Made by a program: the position numbers and the translations under genes
DNA from: Paracyclopina nana
Lineage: Eukaryota > Arthropoda > Copepoda > Cyclopoida > Cyclopettidae
NCBI GenBank assembly: GCA_019096065.1
Contig: JAGUCH010000003.1
Span: 124,001 to 188,000 of the forward strand
Reading direction: 5' to 3'
DNA: 64,000 nt
The notes under the pieces: model-generated
The model's database searches: none
What the model saw: the letters and a program-made list of their open reading frames with translations, nothing else
Told to the model about the DNA's origin: nothing
Shown: positions 11,271-22,563 of the stretch, in pieces
Numbering within the stretch: position 1 is the first letter of the stretch
How the letters are laid out: each line of letters opens with the position of its first letter

Positions 11271-11904
11271 AAGAGCCCTTCAGAAAGTGTATGTTTTCCA
11301 GGTTCCTTGGCTTAAAATAATGGGAAAATATGTTATTCCAAATGAACATATTTGAAGAAAATGGGTCAACTGAAAATTGGGAAGTTTGACCAGAAACTAG
11401 TGAGGGTTCAGTTTTTTTTTCTGGTTAGTCAAGTTAAGCTCAGCTGTGTTTAATGTCGCTCTTAATGTCCTGTTCATGTACGCCCCAAATTCCTTAGGAA
11501 AATGCACAAAAAACACCTCAAGGAAAGGAGAAAAATTGTCTTAAGACAAGCGCCAGCTGATACTAAAAAAATCAGATCGACTTTAAGCCAACTTGAAAGT
11601 AAACAAATCTAATTTGGGCAACTAAGCACTCCGCATTTTAGCCATTTTGAGCAAAATCAATAGTTAAATTTCATCTTTTATCAAAGAAACGTTAAGAAAG
11701 CTAGTTTGTTTTGAAAAACGCTGAAAAACACGAGACAAAATAGCAAAAATTGCCATTAAAAACGCTGCTCGGCCCCTAGCTGAACTCGTAGATTGGCAGT
11801 CAGCACCAGATTCGCTTTTCCTTAGGATAAGTTTTTCCATACCTTAAGGCATTCTTAATACATGAACAAGGCATTAGATATCAATGTTGACAGACATCAA
11901 CATT

Positions 11905-12815
11905 AACCATGGGGATTCCTTCAGGCCTTTAAGGGCGAAATTGGGTAGGCCGGAAAGTGAATCAAAAGCTACCAGAAAATTACAGTCACTTTAATACTTG
12001 ATTGCTTGGAGTAAGCTTTCTTTTAAGCCCAGTTGCGGCGCTAGGGGGCGCTGCTAAAATTCGAACACCAAATATTGGCGTATGAAGCGGGTTCATGGAA
12101 GTTTCCGCTTTTTCTCGATTTTTTCATAAATAGTCAGAGTAATAAAAGGTTACTTTACAATCTTTCCAACACCATTGATGTAGATCAGACGCCAAAAAAG
12201 CGAAAAATCCCAAATGTGGGCTTGAATTACAATAAAAAAGGTTGTCATTCCCACTCACATAAATGCAGATAGACAAGTACTTAGTCACTACAGATATCTT
12301 CAAGGAGATATTTTTTCCCTTTTGGCAAATATCTTGCTGTGAAATAATATTTTCTGGAATTCACTACAGAAAAAGTACAAAATTGCAATTTAGGTTTAGT
12401 TTAGATCATTACGTAATCAAATGGCTTTAAGAGCGCTAAACATCTAACGCCATCTGTGGCGGCTTCGACAACTAAATCGTCGCAGTGCAAGCAATCAAGT
12501 ATTGTTCCCTACCCCCTCAGCAAAAGTTAGGCCCCAAGAAATATCCCTGAGAGGCCGGGAAAAATTTGAGAACCGAGCAACTATTTTTCATCCGAGCGTA
12601 GCGGGGATTGAAAAATGTGCAACTATATTTTCTATAAACTAGGAGCACCAAAAGAGAATCCTCTTTTTATTTTAGAAGCAATCCTTGAATTTAATTTACA
12701 GCTTTTTCAGCTAATGCTCTATTTGCTTCTTCACTATTTTGGCCCAAAATTGAGCATTACACTTTTGATGTCAAAACAATTATAAAATCTTTCCCTACCC
12801 AAAACTGCAATATTG
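11905..12815 (+). mobile_element. MITE family A copy split by an insertion
   Basis: The left part (11905-11995) carries CCTTCAGGCC, AAGGGCGAAATTGGGTAGGC and GAAAGTGAATC. The right part (about 12640-12815) carries AGCACCAAAAGAGAATCCTC and TGAGCATTACACTTTTGATG. In the intact copy these are about 200 bp apart, whereas here about 640 bp lie between them, so foreign DNA has probably landed inside. Confidence 0.65.
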
Positions 12816-13324
12816 CAATATAAAATATTGGTAATTTTGAGATTTGCTCGAATGTTCAAAATGTTTATTAGCCATTAATTATTTTTGGCTGGTCAAGTTG
12901 AACTTTTGTTTGGCGGAAATATGAAGGAATTTCTGGTGCAAATCGCCCATTGTGTTGTTTCGAGGCCGAAATCCTTTGGCTCTAATAAAGAGTAATTCCA
13001 GAGGCCAACAAATCACCCAAAACTGCTGAAATAACGAATTCTGGCCGGAATAATGGGCACATTCTTGGGATTCTGCTAAATGGCAGCAACAATTCGGAAA
13101 ACACTCATGGCATCAATTTTTCAATTCAAATTCTCAGCAGCACAGCAACAATCTTAGTATAAATGTGCTATTCTTCTTTTTATGCCTACAAATTCCAAGG
13201 TCTAGGTCAAGAAAATGGTGGTTGATTCGTTATCTCGGCAAATGTCTCTTTTTTTCCAGGACCAAAATCCAAATCAAGATTTGTTTGGGGTTTCAACTTT
13301 CCTTAAGGGAAAAAAGTGTCCACG

Positions 13325-13470
13325 GTAAACCAAAATCCCTGGGAAAAAACTCACTGAAAAAGTAAACAAAAAAATGTCTCTTTTTACCAGACCCAAAATC
13401 AAAATTAAGAAAAATATGTCCTCAGTAAACCAAAATCCCTGGGAAAAAACTCACTGAAAAAGTAAACAAA
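13325..13470 (+). repeat. Direct duplication, about 104-bp spacing
   Basis: The 41-bp block beginning CCAAAATCCCTGGGAAAAAA and ending GTAAACAAA occurs at about 13329 and 13431. Confidence 0.75.
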
Positions 13471-14079
13471 CCAAACCTAACCTGACAATTTTGGATCTTT
13501 TTTTCCCTAAAAAAGTGGCTAAATTATTTGGCCGTTTTTTCAGCGGACATATCAAGATAATTTAAGACAAAATGTGTGCATTGCAGTTGACAATGTCACT
13601 GAAGGTCACCAGATCTTCCAGCTCCATAAAGTTGCCAGACCACACCAATAACTTTGCAGCCACGGAAGATGAGCTAAATGCCACAAAAGTGGGGCCATAA
13701 AACCAGATTTATTGGCTCTTTTTTTCGAAAGATTTGTGGTCACACTTCCACGCTAATGCGAATGTTGTCACACATGAAAATAATGGAAGCTACTACACAC
13801 ATGTAAAAGGTGCTTCACCGTTCAATTATCACTTGAGCGAGGTCATCTGCTCACTTTTGTATGAATATATTGATCATGAAACAGGGCCATTGACCAGGTA
13901 TGCTCCCCAACATTTTTGCTCAGTAATTCGATTTTAGAGTGTTTTGTTGGAGTTGCCTTAAAAAACGCTGCTCGCTTTTTTGCTACTTTGTGAATGTCAT
14001 TTGCTCTCTTCAAAAAGCAAAAAGCATCAATTGGCATCCCCGGGTTGGAACACACTGTAATAGGCTTCCATTGATATTC

Positions 14080-14160
14080 AGTTGTTCCAATAGCTCAGCG
14101 GTTGAAGCGTAGGATTCAAGATTCAGCCGTCTAAGGTTCGAATCCCGATAACTCCCACTC
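14080..14160 (+). repeat. tRNA-like sequence with intact A and B boxes
   Basis: TAGCTCAGCGGTTGAAGCG matches the A box and GGTTCGAATCC the B box. A GCT/AGC D-stem can form, but no good acceptor stem and no standard anticodon arm are visible. It is more likely a SINE head or pseudo-tRNA than a working tRNA. Confidence 0.5.
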
Positions 14161-14480
14161 ATCATCCTTTTCTCATTCGATACAAAAAGTACTTGAAAAT
14201 TGAAAATGTGGAAAACAAGATTACTTTATGTCCTCCAAAATTGCTCAGGAAGAAGTATTACAAAAAATATGTGCTGGATCTGTTAACTGAATTATAACAC
14301 GAGGAAATCATTTTACAGTAATTTTACGCATATTTAGGTCTGTTCGAGAAAAAGCACACTCGAAATTAAGTCTCCTATTTTTACCACTTCCAAAGTAATT
14401 ATTTTTTGATATAAGTCCGACTGAAATTAGGTCCGTTCAAAATTAGGGCCCGGTTCACCTGCAACATTAATTGTGTAAAC

Positions 14481-14869
14481 AACAATACGCGAAAGGCGTA
14501 AAGTCGCTAGATTCACAGCGCCATCTATATTGCAATTTGGCCAAGTACATTTGACATGACTGCGCTACATAGACGACCGATAATGGGCAATAATTTGGCT
14601 TTTCGATGACTTTTGCCGAAAACTTTGATAATACGGCATGATCTATGGATAAAGTGGCGCCCTTTCAAGCCATAAAATTATTTTAAATTCACGCAAATTC
14701 ACAAGCGTTTCGTTGTTGACACTGAATTTTTGAAGCCTGGCTCCGTTAATCACCCAGTCAAATTTTCGCTTGTAATCATGCGACAAGTTTTGCTCATAGC
14801 AGTTTTTGCAAAAATACTCGATCAAAAAGCGCCATCTAACGGCAAAGTTTGTCCCTCAACTGGCTTATT
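14481..14869 (+). mobile_element. MITE family C, copy 2
   Basis: Same landmarks as the copy at 4682, including CAGCGCCATCTAT, TTGGCTTTTCGATGAC, GCCTGGCTCCGTTAATC, and a right end GTCCCTCAACTGGCTTATT. The left end (ATACGCGAAAGGCG) has lost the ATAAGCC terminus. Confidence 0.8.
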
Positions 14870-15780
14870 CACAAAATGAGACAAAAAGTTCAATAAACCA
14901 TAATTGATATAAGAGTAAAATAAGAACTTTTTAATTAATTAGTTAAATGTTATAGCTGATTCATGACAACCCGTAATTCCCACCTTAAAAATTTGCTTGC
15001 TATATTTTGTAGTTTTGCGATTTTCCATTTTTGCAATTTTCGCATGCCGAATCATGTTGGTGAAAAAAAAATTACAAGCACTTTAACTAAGTAAAACTTC
15101 TGATTGATATCATAGATATTTTATCAGAAATTACACATAGGATTTTTTCTCACATTTCTGTTTTTTAATGGTTTATCATGGAATTGCCCCAACATGAAAA
15201 GATCTCAACATTTTCAATAATTCTATGAGTTAATTTAATTTTTAAACTTTATTTTACTTTATTGACTTCATGAAATGTTGAGATGTTTCAAAAAAAGAAA
15301 CAACTTTAAGAAGTACTTTCAATTTCCTTATGAAAAAGTGACTACTTCCTCAATTTTCCGAGAGACTTAAAAAAGACAATTGTCCCAAGTGTTTAAAAAT
15401 ATGAGAGGAAAAGCACTTTTGTTACCCCGAATTTTAACCAATTTTTAAGTTTCCTTAGGTTTTACCAATATATTCAAAATGCTCACTTAACATCTTGACT
15501 TGAACCCTGACATGAAAAACTGTGCCAAAAACTACTTTAACTAATCACATTTTTTAGAAAAAAAATTCCCTTTGATTTCATGAATCTTGAACTACAAACC
15601 CTAATCACCAGAAAGCCATTAAAATGTGTGCTAAGTCAATCTAAAAACGAAACAAATCTATCTATAGGCTAAATAGAGTTTGGGTCAATATGGCGCGCGT
15701 TGACAGCCAAGCACATGGCAAAAATAGTAGTAAACAGCGCTTGACCAGAGCCCAAAACGAAGACGAGATGCATTTTGACC
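14870..15780. other. No gene recognised
   Basis: AT-rich intergenic DNA upstream of the cuticle gene. No ORF or repeat family was recognised. Confidence 0.5.
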
Positions 15781-15786
15781 AGCCAG

Positions 15787-15794
15787 TATAAATA
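15787..15794 (+). promoter_or_regulatory. TATA box of cuticle gene
   Basis: TATAAATA is placed about 70 bp before the ATG. A start site near 15817-15825 (TCAAATCACTTC) would leave a 5' leader of about 40 nt. Strong TATA promoters are usual for cuticle genes. Confidence 0.8.
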
Positions 15795-15860
15795 GGGCTG
15801 CAACCAGTGGTCAAATCACTTCAACTCCAACCATCTCCAGTTCAACACCACCAAAACAAA

Positions 15861-16926
15861 ATGGCTCTGCTCAAGGTAAAGAATTGGAGAAAAGCCTGCA
15901 AGTAGAATGACTGTAAAGTATTTTTCCAGGCTTGTTTCCTCGTTCTGATTGTGGCAGGATGCCAAGGAGCTCCTCAGCTTGGCCAGGCTGAGGAGGAGGC
16001 CTTCAATGACAACCCTGTGTACAACTATGCCTATCAGGTGTCTGATGACACTGAGCAGACCTACATTGCCCACCAGGAGGCTCGTGATGGCGAGGATGTC
16101 ACTGGCGAGTACAGCTATGTCGACCCCCTGGGCAACCTGGTTGTGGTCAAGTACACAGCTGGAATCATGGTGAAGATCGAGTCATTACCTTGAGCACCTG
16201 GACTTTAACTCACCTACTCATTTTTTACAGGGCTACCTGGAAACCAGGGAAGTGAGGCCCAACTTTGTGGAGATCAGGAGAAGGACTTCCTCAGATGCTT
16301 CCTCCTCCTCATCAGGATTCTCTGGCAGCATCACTGCCACTACTTCTTCCAGTAATGCCCTGAGAGGTGCCCAAGTGGTGGCCCAGCCTCAGGCCATCAG
16401 GGAGCAAACCACAGTCACCACTTCAACCTCTGGGAGCAGCTCTGGAGCCAATGTTGGCCAAATTGTCCAGCAGATCAGCCCTGTTGTCCAGCAAGTGGTG
16501 AGGGAGGAGACCAGCACCACCACCACTTCCAGCAGCCAAAATGATGATGATGGTGACCTGGTGGCAAGGATCATTGCCCAGTTGACCCCCTTCATCAGGA
16601 GCACTGTGACCTCCTCATTGTCCAGCTCATCTGACAGCTCCTCAAGCTCTGCTGCCACCTTGACTGGTGGAGAGGCCACCCAAACCACTACCACCACCAC
16701 CTCCAGGCGCCCAGTGGCAGTGGCTGCAGCTCCAGTGAGAAGGGTGGTCACTGTCCAGCAACAGCCCATTGTGGTTGCTGCCCCTGCAGTCTCAAGCACC
16801 ACCACAACCACCAGAACCTCCTCCACAGGAGGAGGCTCCAGCCTCCAGGGCATTTTTGGCCTCCAGGGAGAGAACAATGTGAGGTTCAACACCCCAGAGT
16901 TCAACTTTGCCTATGACCTGGCCTAA
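15861..16926 (+). CDS. Cuticular protein, RR-like (chitin_bind_4)
   Basis: Secreted structural protein of the exoskeleton. Exons 15861-15875, 15930-16169 and 16231-16926 keep phase 0 and give 316 residues. The first exon encodes only MALLK, so the signal peptide (ACFLVLIVAGCQG) is split by a 54-bp intron, a pattern common in arthropod cuticle genes. The mature start is followed by a Rebers-Riddiford-type region of about 60 residues (YNYAYQVSDDTEQTYIAHQE, GEYSYVDPLGNLVVVKYTA). This is shorter and less canonical than RR-1/RR-2. The rest is low-complexity Ser/Thr/Val/Gln with poly-Ser and poly-Thr runs and a conserved-looking end FNTPEFNFAYDL. Codon use is strongly biased to C/G thirds. The family call is firm; chitin binding is inferred. 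Confidence 0.88.
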
Positions 16927-16979
16927 ATTATCCCTTTCTTGGTGGAGGATGCTCTCTTTATACTATAAAAGTGGTGGAA

Positions 16980-16985
16980 AATAAA
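16980..16985 (+). terminator. Polyadenylation signal of cuticle gene
   Basis: AATAAA lies 54 bp after the stop codon, giving a very short 3' UTR. Confidence 0.75.
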
Positions 16986-17242
16986 CATTTATTTTTGAAT
17001 CTCTATCAAGGTTTCAAATTACCCGCTTCATTTTAGTAAGTTAACTCTATTAAAACTGAGATCAAGCAGAACTATTTCTGGCTAAGTAAGGTAAAGCAGC
17101 AAAAGTTGTGTGAAAGAGCCAAACGCGCGCAATAGTTGTAGGATAACGCCCAATCAGTAACTCTGAAGCGCACACCATAACAAAAATCAAAACAAAGCGC
17201 AATTTCGAAGAGAAAGCAAATAATAGCCAAGAATTGAAAAGA

Positions 17243-18544
17243 ATGGCTGAAAAAGAGGCTGGAATGAAAAAACCAGTGAGTGTTTTGGTCCTGGGAATGG
17301 CGGGATCAGGGAAAACCACATTTGTCCAAAGATTGGTGGCTCATTTGCACACGAAAAAGCTGAAATCTCCAGAAGCAAATAGAGCGCCCTATGTGATCAA
17401 CTTGGATCCTGCCGTCCACGAGGTTCCATACCCAGCCAATGTTGACATCCGTGATACAGTCAACTACAAAGAGGTCATGAAACAATATAAGCTTGGGCCC
17501 AATGGTAGCATCGTGACAAGTCTCAACTTGTTTGCCACCAAGTTCGATCAGGTCCTCAACCTGATTGAACGGAGAGCTGACCAATGCGACCATGTGATCT
17601 TTGACACTCCCGGCCAAATTGAGGTCTTCACCTGGTCAGCCTCTGGAAACATTATCACAGAAGCCTTGGCAGCTCAAATGCCAACAGTTGTTGTCTATGT
17701 CCTCGATGCTGTCAGGTATGCTCAAAACAAGGATTGATACATATTTTGGCATTAAGAAATCCCCTCTCTCTCCCTTTTAAAAAGCCAATGATGTAAAATA
17801 TTTCAAATTCAAGCTGTTTTGTCCCTATTTTTCTCTACTATATGGAGGCCGATAATCTTTTAATTCATCACCAAAATTAAGCCTAAAAATTGTGATTTGC
17901 ATCTGTACCTTGACTAGATCTTGATTGCTTTTTTATTTCATTTTAGGTCAACAAATCCGGTGACTTTCATGTCCAATATGCTGTACGCTTGCAGCATTTT
18001 GTACAAGACCAAATTGCCATTCATTGTAGTCATGAACAAAACAGATGTGGTCGATGCCAAATATGCTGTCGAGTGGATGCAGGACTTTGAGTCATTCCAA
18101 GAAGCTCTTCAGTCAGAGACTTCATATGTGGGCAACTTGGCCCAATCCATGTCACTGGCTCTGGACGAGTTCTACTCCAACCTGAGATCAGTCGGAGTCT
18201 CCTCCATGACCGGAGATGGTTTCGAGGAGTTTCTTGTCGCACTTAGTGGTGCTGCTCAAGAATATGAAGAGGACTACAAAGTTGAATATGAGAGGCTGCG
18301 ATCTGAAAAGGCCGAGGCTGTAAAAGAGCTCAAATCTTCCGTCATTGAGTCAGCCCCAATGGAGTCAGAAAACAACATTTACTTGAGGCATGCCAATGAT
18401 CCAGAAGAGGAAATGTCCGAGGAGGAGCGTGACTATGAGCAAGAGCAAGACCGGAAGGAGGAAGACTCGTTCAAGGCTTATGTTGACAGGCATGTGCAAA
18501 AAACTGGTGAGAAAGTGATGAGCACAAATCACCAGCCTAATTAA
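17243..18544 (+). CDS. GPN1: GPN-loop GTPase 1 (XAB1)
   Basis: GTPase needed for assembly and nuclear import of RNA polymerase II, normally paired with GPN3. Exons 17243-17715 and 17947-18544 join in phase 2 (AG/G, Arg) to give 356 residues, near the usual 370 or so. The P-loop is GMAGSGKTT near residue 18. The family-defining GPN appears in YKLGPNGS, followed by [16 protein letters not shown] (switch), [20 protein letters not shown], the specificity motif NKTD, and [14 protein letters not shown]. The C-terminal tail is acidic and charged, as in homologues. The ATG at 17243 is chosen because it begins a short Glu/Lys leader directly before the P-loop strand. The cuticle gene ends only about 260 bp upstream on the same strand. 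Confidence 0.96.
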
Positions 18545-18720
18545 AGCCTACTTTTGCCTTCTCATTTTCCTGCTAACATTAGCAAATGCTCTCAACTAGG
18601 GTAAAAGCTCAGAAAAAATGAAATAAGGCAACGGAGGGCTAGTTGATTACTTTTGTTTTTCAGGCCTTCTTAATAATGGAGTAATCATATCACGAAAGCA
18701 GAAGAGCAGAATGTGTAGGT

Positions 18721-18726
18721 TTTATT
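18721..18726 (-). terminator. Polyadenylation signal, receptor-like gene 1
   Basis: AATAAA on the minus strand, about 85 bp past the stop codon of the gene ending at 18811. Confidence 0.5.
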
Positions 18727-18810
18727 TTGATCATCTAAAAGAGCTACATTTGGTAATGGACCATCTCAAGAATGGGAGAATGATCAAAACAATTAATTTC
18801 CTTAATGTAT

Positions 18811-19850
18811 CTAGTTATAGCAACAGCTGAAAGCAAATGAGAAAAAAGTTCTCTGGAGCATTTCCAACATTTCGTGGCAAGCAGATTTGAAATGGGCAGG
18901 CTTTTGAATGAAATAAATGGAGGGATAGACTATGCAAGTGAGAGTATTTGTCGAGAAAATTGTGGTGGCCAAACTTATTTCGTTCACTCCAATGAAGAAT
19001 CTCATTACAAAGAAGGGCAGCATGGCAGTTATTATTATGATGATCGATCCTTTGTATGAAATCACTGGTTGGTTGAGTTGGACATTGTTCAGACCAGGCT
19101 GATTGGCAGCTACAATCACATTTGAGGCTCGTGTTTGGCAGGCATGCTTTGCTTTAATGCAAACAGCAATCACATTGGCAATGATTGCAACTGCCATAAG
19201 AAGCAAACAGGGCGCCACAGTTGTCCAAAAATATGGTTGATTTTGCAGGTGATTGTTGAGATCAGCCGGTTTGTTCAGAAGAAAACTGATGATAATGTTT
19301 GAGTCGTACTCTTGAAGCAGAATTCTGGTGAGCAAAGCCAAGATACTGAAGGTGAAGCTGACACTTTTCAAAGTAGTCGCCAAGAAGTCATCGTTCACTC
19401 TTGCCATGAGCGACCATTTTGACATGTACAAGCATTTCAGCACAGATATTTCAGAGATGAGGTAGAAGAGCATGATATGCGTGTAAAAAGCAGCATAGAC
19501 TCCAAACATGGCCATGGGTAATCCTAGTAATGTCGTTGTTTACTTTTTGCTGATCTTTTTTACATTAAACTGCTACCTTTTAAGGGTCCTATGAGGACAC
19601 GCCAAGCTATGACTGGAAGGAAAGTGAGGTTTCCAAAAATTAAGACCAAGCAGCTGGACGATGTGAGTTGATTGATTGTGGTCCTTTTCTGCTGATCCAT
19701 GACATGTGTCTCAAAAACAGTCATTGCGAAAAGCAAAAAATTTCCCATCAACTCTGCTGCCACAAAGCTGAGTACGATGACAACAACAAGTGCTGGATGC
19801 TCATCCCAACTTACACTTTGTGGCTCCTGCTGAGTTGGCTGAAAAAGCAT
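18811..19850 (-). CDS. Seven-transmembrane receptor-like protein 1
   Basis: Unrecognised membrane protein. Exons 19577-19850 and 18811-19523 join in phase 1 (AAA G/GA TTA) and give 328 residues. Seven hydrophobic segments are visible: VVVIVLSFVAAELMGNFLLF, CLVLIFGNLTFLPVIAW, the MFGVYAAF..MLFYLISEISVL segment, VSFTFSILALLTRILL, WTTVAPCLLLMAVAIIANV, GSIIIIITAMLPFFVM and TLTCIVYPSIYFI. The layout fits a class A GPCR: short loops, a basic loop after helix 5, and PSIYF where NPxxY is expected. It lacks the DRY motif and the usual helix-3 cysteine. A tandem paralogue at 21015-22049 has the same intron. A ligand cannot be proposed. A chemosensory or peptide-receptor role is possible, and another 7TM family cannot be excluded. 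Confidence 0.8.
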
Positions 19851-19912
19851 AATAGATGAGATGCTTGAGCAGCTGTCTATGCTTGAATGCTAGCAAAGCA
19901 ATGAGAGCAAAG

Positions 19913-19920
19913 CTTTTATA
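19913..19920 (-). promoter_or_regulatory. TATA box, receptor-like gene 1
   Basis: TATAAAAG on the minus strand, about 63-70 bp before the ATG. The paralogue has TATAAAAA at nearly the same distance, which supports both starts. Confidence 0.6.
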
Positions 19921-20056
19921 AGCAAACTCTCAAGAGTAGAGAAGATAGCTGATGCTGAGCAAGACTGAGATGTATTCAGCTAGCAAATATTTCTATGATT
20001 TTTTCATACATAAGCTGAATTAATTTATGCAGGAGGAAGACAATCCTATGCCAATC

Positions 20057-20619
20057 ACATTGGCTTGATGAAGGTCCTAACCCAAACTCTTTACAATAAC
20101 CAAAAAATATACATTTTCTGAAAGCTTATGTTCTTAAGGTTCATTTGGTAGTAATATAAAAATCCTGGCCTATGGCTTCCCATAACATATTTCAAAAACG
20201 TGTAGCACCTACAGTTTATTATTTTTTGAGATTCTTAATAGCAATTAACCTCTGAAAAAACAAGATCTAAGGTTTTTATTTCATAAGCAAGTCTGTAAAA
20301 TGTGCACAAATTAATCAAGTTGGCAATAATCAACTTTTAGCATAACTATATCTCCATTTCTGGTCATCCTAGCCATTTTAGTGTGAATTAACTTAAGTTT
20401 TATTTTTGAATTTTAGTGGGGGTCATTGAACCTAACTATCCCCAAAAAATGAGCCGTTTTTGCGCAAAACGTTTTTAAAATTGTTATGGTATTGGAAGCG
20501 ATAGGCCAGGATTTTTATTTTATCACCAAATGAACCCTTGGGACATAAGCTTCCAGAAAATATATTATTCTTGGGTGTTGTAAGTAGTTTGGGTTGGGTC
20601 CTTTGCCAAGTGAATGTGT
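20057..20619. mobile_element. MITE family E, palindromic copy
   Basis: About 560 bp between the two receptor-like genes. The left arm (GGTCCTAACCCAAACT, AAGCTTATGTTC, GGTTCATTTGGTA, AATCCTGGCCTATGGCTTCC) is mirrored by the right arm over about 130-150 bp. Both outer ends begin near CACAT/GTGTG. The centre has ATTTTAGTGGGGGTCATTGA. No ORF. Confidence 0.85.
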
Positions 20620-20971
20620 GATATTATCATCAAGTCACTGCTAATGGATTATTGCTTTGGAAAAGCTGAACTTTATGAATTGCCACAAAAATGAGAATTA
20701 CCAAATTTGTGCTACTTGCCATCTCAATCACTAGTTCTATAATCAGTTCACAAACACACAGAGAGACAAGAAAAAGGGCCTCAAATGCACTTTGCTTGAT
20801 GTGATATTCCAGCAGATGAAAGCAATTTAAGTAATGTACTTTTGGACAAATACACCATAATGAAGTGCTACAAAAGTAGGAGCAAAAAAGTTTTTTTCAA
20901 TCACAACTTGGATGATTATATTTCCTATATCATTTCTAGATTTCTTAGTCAATGTGAGAGGAGAGCAATAT

Positions 20972-20977
20972 TTTATT
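20972..20977 (-). terminator. Polyadenylation signal, receptor-like gene 2
   Basis: AATAAA on the minus strand, about 40 bp past the stop codon of the gene ending at 21015. Confidence 0.5.
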
Positions 20978-21014
20978 CAATATGTAATTTACAATTAGTT
21001 TTCTGAACAACAAA

Positions 21015-22049
21015 TCAAGGACAAACTATGACTGGTGTCAGCATTGACCATATTTCAGATACAGCTGACCTGCAATGAGCAGGCTTTCTGATGAAGTAGA
21101 TGGAGGGGAAAAATATGCAGGAAAACGAATGTGTAAGGAAAAGTGAGATGACAAAATTTCTTGCGTTGTTAATTATGAAGTATCTCAAAATCAGAAAGGG
21201 AATTGCTGCAGTTACGATAATGAGAATGGATCCTTTGTACGAAACAACTGGTTCATTGAGTTGGACATTGTTGGCACCAGGTGGGTTGTCAGCGATGAAC
21301 ACAGTTGAGGTTCTGGATGTGCAGGCGTGCTTGGCTTTCCCGCAAGCAGCAAGTATATTGGCTGCAGCAACAATGACCACGAGGAAAAAACAGGGCGCCA
21401 CAGTTGTCCAAAAATACAATTGGTTTCGCTGTTGCAAGATTGGGTCGAATGGTTTGCTCATGAGAAAGTTGACGTTGATGTTGGTGTCGTACTCTTGAAA
21501 CATGATTCTGGTCATCAGGGGCAACAAGCTGAAGGTGAAGTTGACGCCTTTCAAGATAGCCACAAGGAAGTTGTCGTCAACTCTTGCCATGCTCGACCAT
21601 TTGAACATGTACAAGCATTTCAGCACGGAGATTTCAGAGATGAAGTAGAAGAGCATGAGGGTGGTGAAGAAAGTTGAGTAGACACCAAACACAGCTGGTA
21701 CAACTCCTATTAATGTTACTTTGAGTTTTTTGAGTTCTTAGCGTTCACTTGGAGCATTACCTTCAACTGGAGCGATGATCAAGCGCCAGGCCAAGATGGG
21801 AATGTAGGTGAGATTGCCGAAGATTAAAACAAAGCAGCTGGAGGATGTGATTTGGTTCATTGTGTTCCTTTTTTGGTGATCCATGCCAAATGCTTCAAAG
21901 ACAGTCATTGCGAAAAGCAAAAAATTTCCTAGAGTCTCAAGCACGACAAAGCTTATTGCGATGACAACTGCTAGCAGTCGTTCATCATCCCAGCTTATGG
22001 ATCGAAGATCTTGCACCAGTGGTTGGAATGTCAGCAGCATATGCTTCAT
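21015..22049 (-). CDS. Seven-transmembrane receptor-like protein 2
   Basis: Paralogue of the gene at 18811-19850, same strand, about 1.2 kb further upstream. Exons 21761-22049 and 21015-21706 join in phase 1 at the same place (GTT GAA G/GA GTT), giving 326 residues. Identity to the neighbour is roughly 60% by eye, highest in helix 3 to its following loop (LISEISVLKCLYM/FISEISVLKCLYM) and in YFWTTVAPC and VSYKGSI. The helix-7 motif is FPSIYFI. The same hallmarks are missing (no DRY). The only sizeable interspersed item between the pair is a MITE. They are probably recent tandem duplicates of a lineage-specific receptor; function unknown. Confidence 0.8.
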
Positions 22050-22107
22050 TGAGTGTCTTGGGGAGCAGGCAAAGCTTGAATGCTCCGGATCTCGCGCAAT
22101 AAGAAAG

Positions 22108-22115
22108 TTTTTATA
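22108..22115 (-). promoter_or_regulatory. TATA box, receptor-like gene 2
   Basis: TATAAAAA on the minus strand, about 60-66 bp before the ATG at 22049, mirroring the paralogue. Confidence 0.6.
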
Positions 22116-22207
22116 CTGTAATAAGGGTGAGAAGAGCCAGGTAATAATTGGTGCTCATTGTTTCTGACTAAAAACTATGGAAAACAGTTCGCCTTAAATC
22201 AAGTTGC

Positions 22208-22213
22208 TTTATT
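22208..22213 (-). terminator. Possible polyadenylation signal of the CAP/SORBS gene
   Basis: AATAAA on the minus strand, about 350 bp past the stop codon at 22564 and before the receptor-like gene promoter. Confidence 0.4.
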
Positions 22214-22563
22214 CCTAGTATGTTAAAATGATGCAAAACAGAATATCTCTAAAGCTACATTATTCGTTAGCATTGTCATGTTCAGGGTACAGCGTCAGAT
22301 TAGCACAAAATAGCGGATGTATAATATATATGTATTATTATGGGCTTTCCAAGAGATACTTGCTGTTATCATTGTTAATATAGTGGAATTCCAGCCAATA
22401 GTACAGTATCATAATAAAGTGTGAAAATTGGTGCTGTCATTGAGAGCTGTTTGATGATTAGAATTTCGTTAAAAGTAGTTAATTCAAGAACTACACATAT
22501 CGTTTCTTCTTTTTGAAATGAATCTTGAAATACAATTTCACTTGCTGCTGTTACATGTAATTA

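Noticed and set aside
14080..14160. tRNA gene
   Set aside because: Good internal promoter boxes but no closing acceptor stem or normal anticodon arm.
16389..16904. 171-codon minus-strand ORF
   Set aside because: Mirror of the repetitive Ser/Thr/Val region of the cuticle gene; no independent support.
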